Shown: one piece after another, positions 25,541 through 35,901 of the stretch | Layout of the letters: the number at the start of each line of letters is the position of its first letter | How positions within the stretch are numbered: position 1 is the stretch's first letter | DNA from: Thermomicrobium roseum DSM 5159 | GTDB taxonomy: Bacteria > Chloroflexota > Chloroflexia > Thermomicrobiales > Thermomicrobiaceae | DNA length: 64,000 nucleotides | Direction: 5' to 3' | Assembly: GCF_000021685.1 (NCBI RefSeq) | Contig: NC_011959.1 | Coordinates: forward strand, 1,906,200 to 1,970,199 | Position numbers and translations under genes: made by a program | The notes under the pieces: generated by a model | What the model was told of the DNA's origin: nothing | What the model saw: the letters and a program-made list of their open reading frames with translations, nothing else | The model's database searches: none

Positions 25541-27373
25541 ATGCAATCGTGGAGGGTGCGACCATGGCTCGTCCTCCTCGTCGCTGCCGGACTCGCGGTC
25601 CTCGTTCCCGGGCTGGCGATGGCGGATAATGTCGTGGTGACCGGCAACGCGATCCAGATCGTCGAGGGTGTTCGGACGGTCACGATCCCGAGCGGCGGAT
25701 CGGCGACGGTCAGCTATTACATCGAAGCGACAGGTCCGAGTGAAGGTGACCCTCAGGGCGGCTGCAATGCGAGCGATCGTACGCCGGCGACACTGACCTT
25801 CTATGTCGGGAGCACGCAGCTCGGTTCGGGGACGACGCCGGTCGCGGCGAGTCCAGCTTCCCTGAGGTTCACGGCCTGCAGACGCGGCAACACCTATAAC
25901 GACCAGCAGGTGACCTTTTCCTCCAGCACACCGGGCATTTACGTGATCACGGTGCAAGTCACCGGTCAGGGTTCCTATGACACGAGAAACGCGACCTTCA
26001 CGCTCGTCGTCCAGGCACCGACAGCGACCCCCACACCGACACCGTCCGACACCACGCCACCGCAGATCACGCCCACCGTCAGCGGCACGCTCGGCAACGG
26101 TGGCTGGTATGTGAGCGACGTGACGGTGAGCTGGACGGTGACGGACCCCGAGTCGCCCGTGACCTCGACCAGCGGGTGCGGGACGACGACGATCACGGCC
26201 GACACAGCCGGCACGACGCTGACCTGCACGGCGACCAGTGCGGGTGGAACGAGTTCGGCATCGGTCACCATCAAGCGCGACGCGACACCGCCGCAAGTCA
26301 CGTGCTCACCGCCCGATGCGGACAACTGGTATGGGACGAACGTCAGCGTGCCGTGCTCGGCGAGCGATACCACCTCCGGATTGGCTGACACGAGCCCCGC
26401 GAGCTTCACGCTGAGCACGAACGTAGCCGAGGGCCAGGAGACGGCGAGCGCCGAGACGGGTAGCCGGCAGGTCTGCGACCAGGCTGGCAACTGCGCGACA
26501 GTTGGCCCCTACACCTTCAAAGTCGACCGCAAGGCACCGGAGGTGAACTGTGCGCCGGAGTCGGATCCCGCCACGGCGGACGGCTGGTATGGGGACAACG
26601 TAACGGTCAGCTGCACGGCGAGCGACGGTGGGTCGGGGCTGGCTGACTCGGAGAACGACGCCAGCTTCACGCTGAGCACGGAAGTGTCGCCGGGGGAGGA
26701 GACGACGAGTGCTGCGACTGGCTCGCGGACGGTGCGGGATGCGGTCGGGAACGAGACGACGGTCGGTCCCTACACCTTCAAAGTCGACCGCAAGGCGCCG
26801 GAGGTGACGCTCAGCTGCCCCAGCGGGCAGATCCTCCAGAACACGTCACGCGTCGTCGCCACGTGGACGGCGAGGGACGGCGGGTCGGGCGTGGCTGGGA
26901 ACGACTCGGGTGAAATCGCGCTCGATACCAGCCAAGTCGGGGTCCGGACTGCCACACTTCCGGCTGGTTCCGTGCGGGATCGCGTGGGCAACGAGAGTGC
27001 CGCGGTGAGCTGCACCTACACGGTCATCTACCGCTGGAGCGGCTTCTTCCAGCCGGTCGATAACCCGAACGTCTCGAACGTGGTCAAGGCCGGTAGCGCC
27101 GTGCCGGTCAAATTCTCGCTCCATGGCTTCCAGGGGATGGATATCCTGGCCGGGGCTCCCCAGGTGGTCTTCGTCAACTGCATGACTGGGCCATCGGATG
27201 CGATCACCGATGCCAGCACGGCTGGGAACAGCGGCCTGCACTACGATGCGACTACCGACCAGTACATCTACGTCTGGAAGACCGACCGTAACTGGGCAGG
27301 GAAGTGTGCCAAGCTCGTCGTGACGCTCAAGGACGGGACATCGCACGAGGCGTGGTTCCGCTTCACCCGCTGA
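25541..27373 (+). CDS. Secreted multi-domain Ig-like protein with C-terminal PxKF domain
   Basis: 610 residues from ATG 25541, preceded by GGGAAGGGAGG. Signal peptide: WLVLLVAAGLAVLVPGLAMA. The body has an N-terminal beta domain, a Thr/Pro linker (PTATPTPTPSD), then tandem Ig-like repeats of about 90 residues. Each repeat starts with a form of KxAPEVxC or ATPPQVTC, contains GWYGDNVTVSCTASD, and ends DxxGNxxTVGPYTFKVDR. At least three or four copies are present. The C-terminal PxKF-type domain contains NVVKAGSAVPVKFSLHG, which names the family, and WKTDRNWAGKCAKLVVTL. Such proteins are cell-surface or secreted adhesins or shields with no enzymatic residues. A strong hairpin follows the stop. 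It is divergent from the GYWKNH surface protein. Confidence 0.88.
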   Translation: MQSWRVRPWLVLLVAAGLAVLVPGLAMADNVVVTGNAIQIVEGVRTVTIPSGGSATVSYYIEATGPSEGDPQGGCNASDRTPATLTFYVGSTQLGSGTTPVAASPASLRFTACRRGNTYNDQQVTFSSSTPGIYVITVQVTGQGSYDTRNATFTLVVQAPTATPTPTPSDTTPPQITPTVSGTLGNGGWYVSDVTVSWTVTDPESPVTSTSGCGTTTITADTAGTTLTCTATSAGGTSSASVTIKRDATPPQVTCSPPDADNWYGTNVSVPCSASDTTSGLADTSPASFTLSTNVAEGQETASAETGSRQVCDQAGNCATVGPYTFKVDRKAPEVNCAPESDPATADGWYGDNVTVSCTASDGGSGLADSENDASFTLSTEVSPGEETTSAATGSRTVRDAVGNETTVGPYTFKVDRKAPEVTLSCPSGQILQNTSRVVATWTARDGGSGVAGNDSGEIALDTSQVGVRTATLPAGSVRDRVGNESAAVSCTYTVIYRWSGFFQPVDNPNVSNVVKAGSAVPVKFSLHGFQGMDILAGAPQVVFVNCMTGPSDAITDASTAGNSGLHYDATTDQYIYVWKTDRNWAGKCAKLVVTLKDGTSHEAWFRFTR

Positions 27374-27395
27374 GCTTTGCCTCGCTGACCGACGC

Positions 27396-27429
27396 GCGTG
27401 ACCGGGATCGGGTTCGATCCCGGTCGCGC
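27396..27429 (+). terminator. Hairpin after the PxKF gene
   Basis: GCGTGACCGGGATC (27396-27409) pairs with GATCCCGGTCGCGC (27416-27429) around the loop GGGTTC; one pair is a T-G wobble. It starts 22 bases after the stop codon. No T-run follows. The loop and right arm read GGTTCGATCCC, which mimics a tRNA T-arm, but no tRNA body is present. Confidence 0.6.
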
Positions 27430-27840
27430 CATCCGTGCCCGTCGCGCTTCCGACTCTCCCGGCAGGCACGTCAGTCAGCCAGCTCGCCGGAACCGACTCG
27501 CGAGCGGTCGCATCCGGCTCGCTCGGCGGGACGAGCGGCCGAGATCGAAAGCACAGAAGCGGCGCCGGTTCGCTACCGGCGAGCGCTCCCTCGCTGGACC
27601 GGTCCATCTGTTCCTGACTGGACGATCGAGCTGTCGGTTCCGAGCCGGCTGACCTGCCCGCGACGGCTGGAGCATCGCCCATTGCCGCTACCCTGCGGGT
27701 ACCGCTCCGATCCCGCTCCTCGGTCGCTCGGCCGGCGGTCTGGGAGCTGGTTTTGCCCGCATCACGGCCTGGCCGACCGGCGCGACTGGGCGGGCAGCTG
27801 GCTCTCTTCGATCAGCTGCGCTGCCGTGTCGACGACCCGG
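27430..27840 (+). other. Intergenic stretch, nothing recognised
   Basis: About 410 bases between the PxKF terminator and the stop of the minus-strand glyoxalase-fold gene. No supported gene or RNA seen. It is a convergent spacer with no regulatory need. Confidence 0.45.
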
Positions 27841-28263
27841 TTACTGACGCGTGCTGCCTTCTTCCGGGATTTCGATCAGCTCGGTCAGGACGCCGTGACA
27901 CGACTCGTGGTGGATGAAGGCGACCGGCAAGCCATGCAGGCCGATCACTGGCTCGCGGTGGATGAGCTGGAAGCCCTGCTCCTCGAGCTGGCGCAGGGCC
28001 GCGCGGATGTCGCGCACCGCGTAGGCCACGTGGTGGAGTCCGCCACGCCGCTGGAGGAAGCGTCCGAGATCGGAATCCGGGTCCTTGGGCTCGAACAGCT
28101 CGACGTGCCCCTCGCCACCATGGAAGAGCGCGATCCGGGTGTGCGGGTAGTCCGCGATGCCGTCGAAGGTGAGCCCCAGCTTCCGGTAGGTCTCGATCGC
28201 TGCATCCAGGTCAGCGACGACGATCCCGACGTGGTGAAGCCCGATCACCGGCACGGGTACCAT
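27841..28263 (-). CDS. Methylmalonyl-CoA epimerase-like VOC protein
   Basis: 140 residues from ATG 28263 (GAGGGGAGTATCGGGG upstream). It contains paired VOC modules: GLHHVGIVVADLDAAIETYR, LFHGGEGHVELFEP, GLHHVAYAVRDIRAALRQL and GVLTELIEI. The metal set of this family (His in LHHV, Glu in HVELFEP, His in LHHVAY, Glu in LTELIE) is complete. Methylmalonyl-CoA epimerase interconverts the (2S) and (2R) forms for propionate and odd-chain metabolism; length and motif order fit that enzyme. Start and stop positions place it 82 bases downstream of minE on the same strand, but it need not share its function. Confidence 0.82.
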   Translation of the reverse strand: MVPVPVIGLHHVGIVVADLDAAIETYRKLGLTFDGIADYPHTRIALFHGGEGHVELFEPKDPDSDLGRFLQRRGGLHHVAYAVRDIRAALRQLEEQGFQLIHREPVIGLHGLPVAFIHHESCHGVLTELIEIPEEGSTRQ

Positions 28264-28345
28264 ACCCCGATACTCCCCTCGCTCGTGCGGCCGATCGCAA
28301 CGCACTGCGTCCGGTGCGTAGCAGGTTCGAAGTATAGCAGTGAAC

Positions 28346-28636
28346 TCACTGCGTGGCGCCGCGACTCCCCGTCCCAGCCCGGCGGACCGGCACGTTGGCG
28401 ACCAGGCGGTCACCGCCTTCGCCACGCACGATCGTGATCTCGATCCCCTGAGGCTCGATCTCCAGGTGACGGGAGAGGATCTCGCACATCTCGCGGCGGA
28501 TCGCCTCGAGGACATCGGGCGTCAGCTTGACGTGGTCGTAGACCAGGACCTCGACCAGGCGTTGCTTGGCGATCTGCGCGCTGCCGCGCGGCGTCCGGCT
28601 CGTGCTGCGACCGAAGAGCGCGTCCAACCAGCCCAT
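28346..28636 (-). CDS. minE: Cell division topological specificity factor MinE
   Basis: 96 residues from ATG 28636 (AGAGGAGGGAG upstream). The N-terminal amphipathic MGWLDALFGR helix binds membrane. The anti-MinCD part reads AKQRLVEVLVYDHVKLTPDVLEAIRRE in sense, followed by the beta-rich topological domain (EIEPQGIEITIVRGE). MinE stimulates MinD ATPase and drives pole-to-pole oscillation. It is the last gene of minC-minD-minE, 19 bases after minD. Confidence 0.92.
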   Translation of the reverse strand: MGWLDALFGRSTSRTPRGSAQIAKQRLVEVLVYDHVKLTPDVLEAIRREMCEILSRHLEIEPQGIEITIVRGEGGDRLVANVPVRRAGTGSRGATQ

Positions 28637-28655
28637 GCAGTCTCCCTCCTCTGGT

Positions 28656-29480
28656 TCAGGCGCGGCTACCGAAGCCGAGCGCGCGCAGCATGCGTCGCCA
28701 GACCCCATCCGGTGTGTCCAACGGCTGGAACGGCACCTCCTCGCCGAGCAAGCGCGCGGCGATATCGCGGAACGCCTGACCGGCCCGCGAGTGGGGATCG
28801 AGCGCGACCGGCTCGCCCCGGTTGGTCGCCGTGACGATCGTCTCGTCGGCCGGCACCACCCCGATGAGCGGGATGGCCAGGATCTCCAGGACGTCCTCGA
28901 CGGAGAGCATGTCACCCCGCCGGACCAGTTCCGGATCGATCCGGTTGACGATCAGCCGCGGGGGCGGGAGCTCGGCTGCCTCGACCAGCCCGACGATGCG
29001 GTCGGCATCGCGGACAGCGGAGACTTCCGGATTGGTGACGACGAGCACCTCGTCGGCGCCAGCGATCGCGTTGCGGAAGCCGCGCTCGATTCCCGCCGGC
29101 GAGTCGATCAGGACGAAGTCGAACTGCTGGCGCAGTTCCTGGCAGAGGGCGCGCATCTGCTCCGGCGAGACGGCCTCCTTGTCGCGGGTCTGGGCGGCAG
29201 GGATGAGCGCCAGGTTGGTCAGCCGCTTGTCGCGGATGAGCGCTTGCCGGAGTCGGCAACGGCCCTCCACGACGTCGACGATGTCGTAGACGATCCGATT
29301 CTCGAGTCCCAGCACAATGTCCAGGTTGCGCAACCCGATATCGGCGTCGACCAGCACGACCGCTTTGCCGCGGGCGGCCAGTGCCGCCCCCACGTTGGCC
29401 GTCGTGGTCGTCTTGCCGACTCCACCCTTGCCCGAGGTGATGGTGATGACCCGGCCGTTGCGATCCTGCTGTTCCTCCAC
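28656..29480 (-). CDS. minD: Septum site-determining ATPase MinD
   Basis: 274 residues. The deviant Walker A is TSGKGGVGKTTTTANVG, with signature Lys before the P-loop. Walker B-like DFVLIDSPAGIERGF and the VNRIDPELVRRGDML segment follow. The C-terminal amphipathic membrane-targeting helix reads GVWRRMLRALGFGSRA. MinD recruits MinC to the membrane and is displaced by MinE, placing the division septum at midcell. It is 29 bases after minC and 19 before minE. Confidence 0.96.
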   Translation of the reverse strand: MEEQQDRNGRVITITSGKGGVGKTTTTANVGAALAARGKAVVLVDADIGLRNLDIVLGLENRIVYDIVDVVEGRCRLRQALIRDKRLTNLALIPAAQTRDKEAVSPEQMRALCQELRQQFDFVLIDSPAGIERGFRNAIAGADEVLVVTNPEVSAVRDADRIVGLVEAAELPPPRLIVNRIDPELVRRGDMLSVEDVLEILAIPLIGVVPADETIVTATNRGEPVALDPHSRAGQAFRDIAARLLGEEVPFQPLDTPDGVWRRMLRALGFGSRA

Positions 29481-29509
29481 CGCACCCCTCCTCCTGGCGC
29501 ACTACCAGG

Positions 29510-30217
29510 CTAGCGTCGTTCGATCCGCCAGGGCTCGATCACGATCTGCCCATCGACCACCCGTGCCAAGGCTGGCGCATCCAAGAGCTGCCCGCCGCGA
29601 TCAGGTGCGCGGGCCACCAGATTGGCGATCCGCAGCTGCATCGGCGCCAGGCGGAGCGCCGCGATGACGGCGTCGGTGTCGCCGTGTCGTCCGGCATGGA
29701 CCGTCCCGCGCACCACGCCCCAGACCAGGACGTCCCCGCCGGCGACCACCAGCGCGCCCGGATTGACGTCCCCGATCAGGACGAGATGCCCCTCGGCTTC
29801 GACCGACATGCCGGAGCGGAGCGTCCGGCGGAGATAGGTCGCGCTTCCATCGGGAGTTTGTTCGCTGTCCGGCTCGATCAGGCGCAAGCGGCGGGCTGGT
29901 TCGGCGGTCTCCGTGCGGAATCCCCAGCGCTCCAGCCGCTGGCGCACGTCACTGGTGGCGGCACCGATCGCCTGGATCCGGATTCCGTGGCGATCGAGGA
30001 GCTGCTGGAGCGCAGCGATCTCGTCCAGGACCGGCTCCCGTTCGGAAAAGTCGAGCGTCAAGGCGGCACCGCGGAAGAAGCTGGACCGTGACTCGAGGAG
30101 ATCGCGGACCTGCTCGAGCACCACCGCGAGGGGGGTGGCGCGCGGCAACAGGAGGCGGACGCCGTCCTGGGTTCCACGCACGCGGACCGTCGCTCGTGCT
30201 CGTTCGTCGTCGAGCAT
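29510..30217 (-). CDS. minC: Septum site-determining protein MinC
   Basis: 235 residues. The N-terminal domain (about 1-105) is the FtsZ-destabilising half and is poorly conserved, as usual. The C-terminal beta-helix domain has the clear MinC pattern: LRSGMSVEAEGHLVLIGDVN, PGALVVAGGDVLVWGVVRGT, VHAGRHGDTDAVIAALRL and PMQLRIANLVARAPD. It inhibits FtsZ assembly away from midcell. It begins three bases after the stop of the PBP2 gene, so the two are translationally close. Confidence 0.93.
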   Translation of the reverse strand: MLDDERARATVRVRGTQDGVRLLLPRATPLAVVLEQVRDLLESRSSFFRGAALTLDFSEREPVLDEIAALQQLLDRHGIRIQAIGAATSDVRQRLERWGFRTETAEPARRLRLIEPDSEQTPDGSATYLRRTLRSGMSVEAEGHLVLIGDVNPGALVVAGGDVLVWGVVRGTVHAGRHGDTDAVIAALRLAPMQLRIANLVARAPDRGGQLLDAPALARVVDGQIVIEPWRIERR

Positions 30218-30220
30218 CGC

Positions 30221-32497
30221 CTACCCTCTCGCTCCTGTTTCCGGGCTGATCCGTCCGAAGTAGGTCGCCAGGATCCGGTCAGCGACCGGGACAGCGAAGG
30301 TCGCGCCCTCTCCCCCATCGCGGATCAGGACGAGCACCAGCACCGCTGGGTCGTCGTAGGGAGCGAAGGCGGTGAACCAGGCATGCGCCTTCTTGTAGCG
30401 CCCGTTCTCCGCCTCGCCGTACTCGGCTGTCCCCGTCTTGCCGGCGATCGGGATGTCGTCTCCCGTCAGCACGAACTTTCCTTTCGCCGTCCCATCGGTG
30501 ACGGTGCGGCGCATGCCGCGGCGGACCGTCTCGAGATGCTCGGGCGCGATCGCCAGCTGACGCGCCGCTTCCGGCTCGAACCGCCGGACCACCTGCCCAC
30601 TCGCGTCGCGCAGTTCGCGGACGATCCGCGGCCGATAGTAGGTCCCCCCATTGGCGATGGCAGCCAAGGCACAGGCCAGCTGCAACGGCGTGCAGGCCAG
30701 GTGTCCCTGGCCGATGGAGACGTTTATAGTATCTCCGACCGACCAGTACTCCCGCAACGTCTGGAACAGCCAGCGCGGGTTCGGCACCAGGCCGTCGGCT
30801 TCGCCGGCGAGCTCGATACCGGTCGGTTGCCCGAAGCCGAACACCTGGCGCAAGTACTGCTCGATCCGCTCGATCCCCAGTCCGACGAAGTAGTGCTTGG
30901 CCGGGTCACCGGGGATGTAGTAATGGAGCGGCTCGCTGCCACCTTCCGGCGTTTGGCCGGGCGCCCCGACGTTGTAGAAGAACACGTTGCAGGATTGGGC
31001 GATCCCGTCGAGGACGTCGACCTCACCGTGCCCGCTGGCCAGCCAGCAGACGTAGGTGTTGCCGCCTGCCTCGTCCCAGACAGTCGGCACGCGGATCGCT
31101 CCCCGGCAGGTGAAGGTGCTCGCCAGCGTGATGACCCCTTCCTGCAGCCCCGCGCAGGCGAGAAGCGGCTTGACGGTGGAGCCGGGCGGGAACTCGCCGC
31201 TGATCGCATAGTTGACCAGCGGGTGGAAGGGGTCGTCGAGGAGCGCCTGGTATTCTGCCTGGCTCAGGCCATGCACGAACTTTTGATTGTCATAGGTCGG
31301 CAGGGAGACCAGTGCCAGGACCTCGCCCGAGCGCGGATCGAGCACGATGGCCACGCCGGACCCGACCGGATCGCGTCCTTTTTCGCGGGCAGCGCGATCG
31401 GCAGCGCGGATCCCTTCGGCCAGCGCCGCGGTGACGGCCTTTTGCAGGGTCGAGTCGATGGTCAGCACCACGGTGAGTCCCGGGACCGGCTCGCGCCGTC
31501 GCTCGACCAGTTCACCGACGATCACGTTGCGGGCATCGACCTGCACCCAGCGTCCCCCGTGCTGACCGCGCAGGGCGGGTTCCATCGCTTGCTCGACTCC
31601 GCCACGCCCGACGCGGTCATCGGGACGATACGGATTGGCCGGACTGTCGCCGCCCGCTGCGTCGTATTCTTCCTTGGTGATTGGCCCGACGTAGCCCAGG
31701 ATGTGCGCGAACTCCGGCCCCGCCGGGTACTCGCGGACGAGCTTGTCGTCGCTCACGTGGATCCCGGGGAGAGCAGCCGGGTTCGCTGCCAGCGTGAGTG
31801 CGAGTTCGCGCGGGATGTCGTCGGCGAGCACGACCGGTACGGCGCTCCCCGCTGCCGACTGCGCCAGGTAATCGAACCGGTTGAGGACATGCACCCCTGG
31901 GAGGCGCTTGGCTTCCTGGCGCAGGGCTGCGGCTTCTTCCGGTCGGAGCTTGTCGCGCACGATGACGTACTTGCGGTCCTTGGGGGCGGAAAAAACCAGC
32001 CCTGCCAGGTCAGCTCCGGGCACACCGAGCACCGTGCCGAGTGCGTCGAGAACCGCCCGCTCCTCGCCGGGTGGCAGCGCTGGCCGGTGCACGACTAGGA
32101 CATCGTCCAGTCCCAGAGCGGCGACGATCTGGTCCCGCACCTGCCGGTACGTTGCCTCGTCGTCGGGGAGTTCGGCGGGGACCAGCCACACGGTCCAGCT
32201 CCGTCGGTTCCGGGCGAGCACGGTGCCGTTGCGATCGACGATCAGTCCGCGCGGGGCGCGCAAGGGTTCGAAGCGCACCATGCTGCCCTGAGCGGCTGCC
32301 TGGTAGCGTGGGCGCTCGCGCAGCTGCATGATGCCGAGCTTGGCCAGGACTGCGCCGAAGCCGAGCACCATCGCGCCGCGCAGCAGGAACACCCGTCGCG
32401 TCATCCGCTCGTCGCGCGTCGGTTCCGGTTCTTCTGGTGGCGCGATCGACTTCGGCGCGGGAAGATCGAGTCCGCGCCGGGCCGGCCTAGTGCGCAC
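30221..32497 (-). CDS. mrdA: Penicillin-binding protein 2 (elongation transpeptidase)
   Basis: 758 residues from GTG 32497. A single N-terminal membrane anchor (FLLRGAMVLGFGAVLAKLGI) is followed by the PBP dimerisation domain (RAPRGLIVDRNGTVLARNRR) and the transpeptidase domain. Active-site motifs: PPGSTVKP (SxxK serine), AQSCNVFF (SxN) and AGKTGTAEY (KTG). PBP2 crosslinks peptidoglycan in side-wall elongation with RodA and MreBCD. RodA is not in the window. The start overlaps mreD by 11 bases. ATG 32404 is a shorter alternative start. Confidence 0.95.
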   Translation of the reverse strand: MRTRPARRGLDLPAPKSIAPPEEPEPTRDERMTRRVFLLRGAMVLGFGAVLAKLGIMQLRERPRYQAAAQGSMVRFEPLRAPRGLIVDRNGTVLARNRRSWTVWLVPAELPDDEATYRQVRDQIVAALGLDDVLVVHRPALPPGEERAVLDALGTVLGVPGADLAGLVFSAPKDRKYVIVRDKLRPEEAAALRQEAKRLPGVHVLNRFDYLAQSAAGSAVPVVLADDIPRELALTLAANPAALPGIHVSDDKLVREYPAGPEFAHILGYVGPITKEEYDAAGGDSPANPYRPDDRVGRGGVEQAMEPALRGQHGGRWVQVDARNVIVGELVERRREPVPGLTVVLTIDSTLQKAVTAALAEGIRAADRAAREKGRDPVGSGVAIVLDPRSGEVLALVSLPTYDNQKFVHGLSQAEYQALLDDPFHPLVNYAISGEFPPGSTVKPLLACAGLQEGVITLASTFTCRGAIRVPTVWDEAGGNTYVCWLASGHGEVDVLDGIAQSCNVFFYNVGAPGQTPEGGSEPLHYYIPGDPAKHYFVGLGIERIEQYLRQVFGFGQPTGIELAGEADGLVPNPRWLFQTLREYWSVGDTINVSIGQGHLACTPLQLACALAAIANGGTYYRPRIVRELRDASGQVVRRFEPEAARQLAIAPEHLETVRRGMRRTVTDGTAKGKFVLTGDDIPIAGKTGTAEYGEAENGRYKKAHAWFTAFAPYDDPAVLVLVLIRDGGEGATFAVPVADRILATYFGRISPETGARG

Positions 32498-32975
32498 GCC
32501 TGACCCCCAGACGTCCAGCGAGTAGGACGATGCCGTAGACCAGCGGGACGGCGATCAGGTTGAGGATGCCGACCAGCATGGCGGTCACTCCCGCGTCCAG
32601 CCAGGCTTCCCAGCGAGCTGGCCAGTGGACGAAGAGCAGGATCGCCCGGTAGCCCAGCGTGAGTCCTCCCACGATCCCCATGAGCGGGAGGAGGGCGCTC
32701 CGGTAGATGCTCTGCCGTGCGGCTGTTCCGGCCAGCACGGCTGGGACCAGCGCCAGGAAGTGCCCACCGAGCGGGCTGGCCGCGAGCAGATCGAGCGCCA
32801 GCCCCCCCATCGCTGCCCAAAGGAATCCAGCGCGCATCCCTTCCAGGGCGCTGGCGACCAGGACGACTCCCAGAACGAGATCAGGGAACAAGCCGAACGG
32901 CGTGACGCGCGGCAGGACGAGCACCTCCAGCGCAGCTGCCCCGAAGAGGAAGATCGTGATCATGATCTGCTGCAC
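32487..32975 (-). CDS. mreD: Rod shape-determining protein MreD
   Basis: 162 residues with five to six hydrophobic helices, such as ITIFLFGAAALEVLVLP and LVLGVVLVASALEGMRAGFLW. The GLALDLLAASPLGGHFLALV stretch carries the family's conserved D-L-x-x-x-x-x-x-G pattern. MreD is the membrane partner of MreC in the elongasome. It overlaps the PBP2 start by 11 bases, which fits coupled synthesis. Its usual upstream partners mreB and mreC are 15 kb away on the same strand. Confidence 0.88.
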   Translation of the reverse strand: MQQIMITIFLFGAAALEVLVLPRVTPFGLFPDLVLGVVLVASALEGMRAGFLWAAMGGLALDLLAASPLGGHFLALVPAVLAGTAARQSIYRSALLPLMGIVGGLTLGYRAILLFVHWPARWEAWLDAGVTAMLVGILNLIAVPLVYGIVLLAGRLGVRRAH

Positions 32976-33023
32976 TGCGCTCCACCCCTGCGCCGGTCTC
33001 GCGCCAATCGTACCACGCCTGCC

Positions 33024-33779
33024 TCAGGCTCCCGGTGGGCGAGCCGTCTGGAGGACGCGGATCTGCGCCTCGGCTCCCGGCATGCCGCTGTGCTCCAGTG
33101 CCTGGATCGTCCGCTCGACCGGATAGGGAACGCGCTGAAAGCGGGCGCTCCAGCTCGTCCCGTTCCACTCCAGGAGCGCGTAGGCGGCGCGCTGGTCGCC
33201 ATCGAAGGGCAGGCCGACACTGCCCACCGCGACGACCAACCGGCTACCGATCTGCCAACGGGCTTGCTGGTGGATGTGCCCGTAGGCGAGCGCTGCTCCA
33301 CCGCTCTCGTCGAGCAGCGCGCGCAGTCGCTCGGACGGGGCATCGGGCGGGACCACAGGATGCGGGCTGGACGGTGTGGCATGGACGATGACCAGCGCCG
33401 CGCCGGTCGGTGCGGGGACGACGAAGCGGAGCGGCAACGAGGCGAGATAATCGATCTGCTCGCTGCGTAGTCGCTCGACGCACCAGGCATACCGAGCAGC
33501 GAGGGTGGAACTGGCCAGATGGTCGAGGCGGGGGTCCTCCACCGGCGTGGCGGGCGGACGGCCGGTCGCGACCGCGACCAGGAACTCGTCGGTGTTGCCG
33601 CGGACGGCTGGGATTCCGCGCTGGCGGAGGAAATCGATGCATTCGGCTGGCCAGGGGCCGCCGAAGGCCGCATCACCGGCCATCACCACGAGATCGGGCG
33701 AGTCCTGTTCGATGGCCTCGAGGACTGCCTCGAGCGCTGGCAGGTTCCCGTGCGTATCGGACAGAACGGCGACGCGCAT
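33024..33779 (-). CDS. Calcineurin-like metallophosphoesterase (YfcE/MJ0936-type)
   Basis: 251 residues. All metal motifs are present: LSDTHGNLPALEAVL (DxH), VVMAGDAAFGGPWP (GD), VRGNTDEFL (GNxD), IVHATPSS (H) and ALAYGHIHQQAR (GHxH). It is a two-metal phosphodiesterase or phosphatase of the small YfcE-like class; the substrate is unknown. It lies 48 bases upstream of mreD on the same strand and may be cotranscribed, though there is no obvious functional tie. GAGGAGGGTGAGGT precedes the ATG. Confidence 0.92.
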   Translation of the reverse strand: MRVAVLSDTHGNLPALEAVLEAIEQDSPDLVVMAGDAAFGGPWPAECIDFLRQRGIPAVRGNTDEFLVAVATGRPPATPVEDPRLDHLASSTLAARYAWCVERLRSEQIDYLASLPLRFVVPAPTGAALVIVHATPSSPHPVVPPDAPSERLRALLDESGGAALAYGHIHQQARWQIGSRLVVAVGSVGLPFDGDQRAAYALLEWNGTSWSARFQRVPYPVERTIQALEHSGMPGAEAQIRVLQTARPPGA

Positions 33780-33894
33780 ACCTCACCCTCCTCGCTGCGT
33801 TGCTCATCCCGTACGATCCTACTGCGCCCAGTGCTGGCAACGGGCAGAATAGATCGGGGAAGGGAAGGAGCGCACCCGAGAGAGGGGCTCGCGT

Positions 33895-35892
<1,998 letters not shown>

Positions 35893-35901
35893 GGTGCGTC
35901 C

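Noticed and set aside
27400..27425. tRNA T-arm-like GGTTCGATCCC
   Set aside because: The bases are part of a symmetric hairpin after a stop codon; no acceptor, D or anticodon arms can be folded around it.
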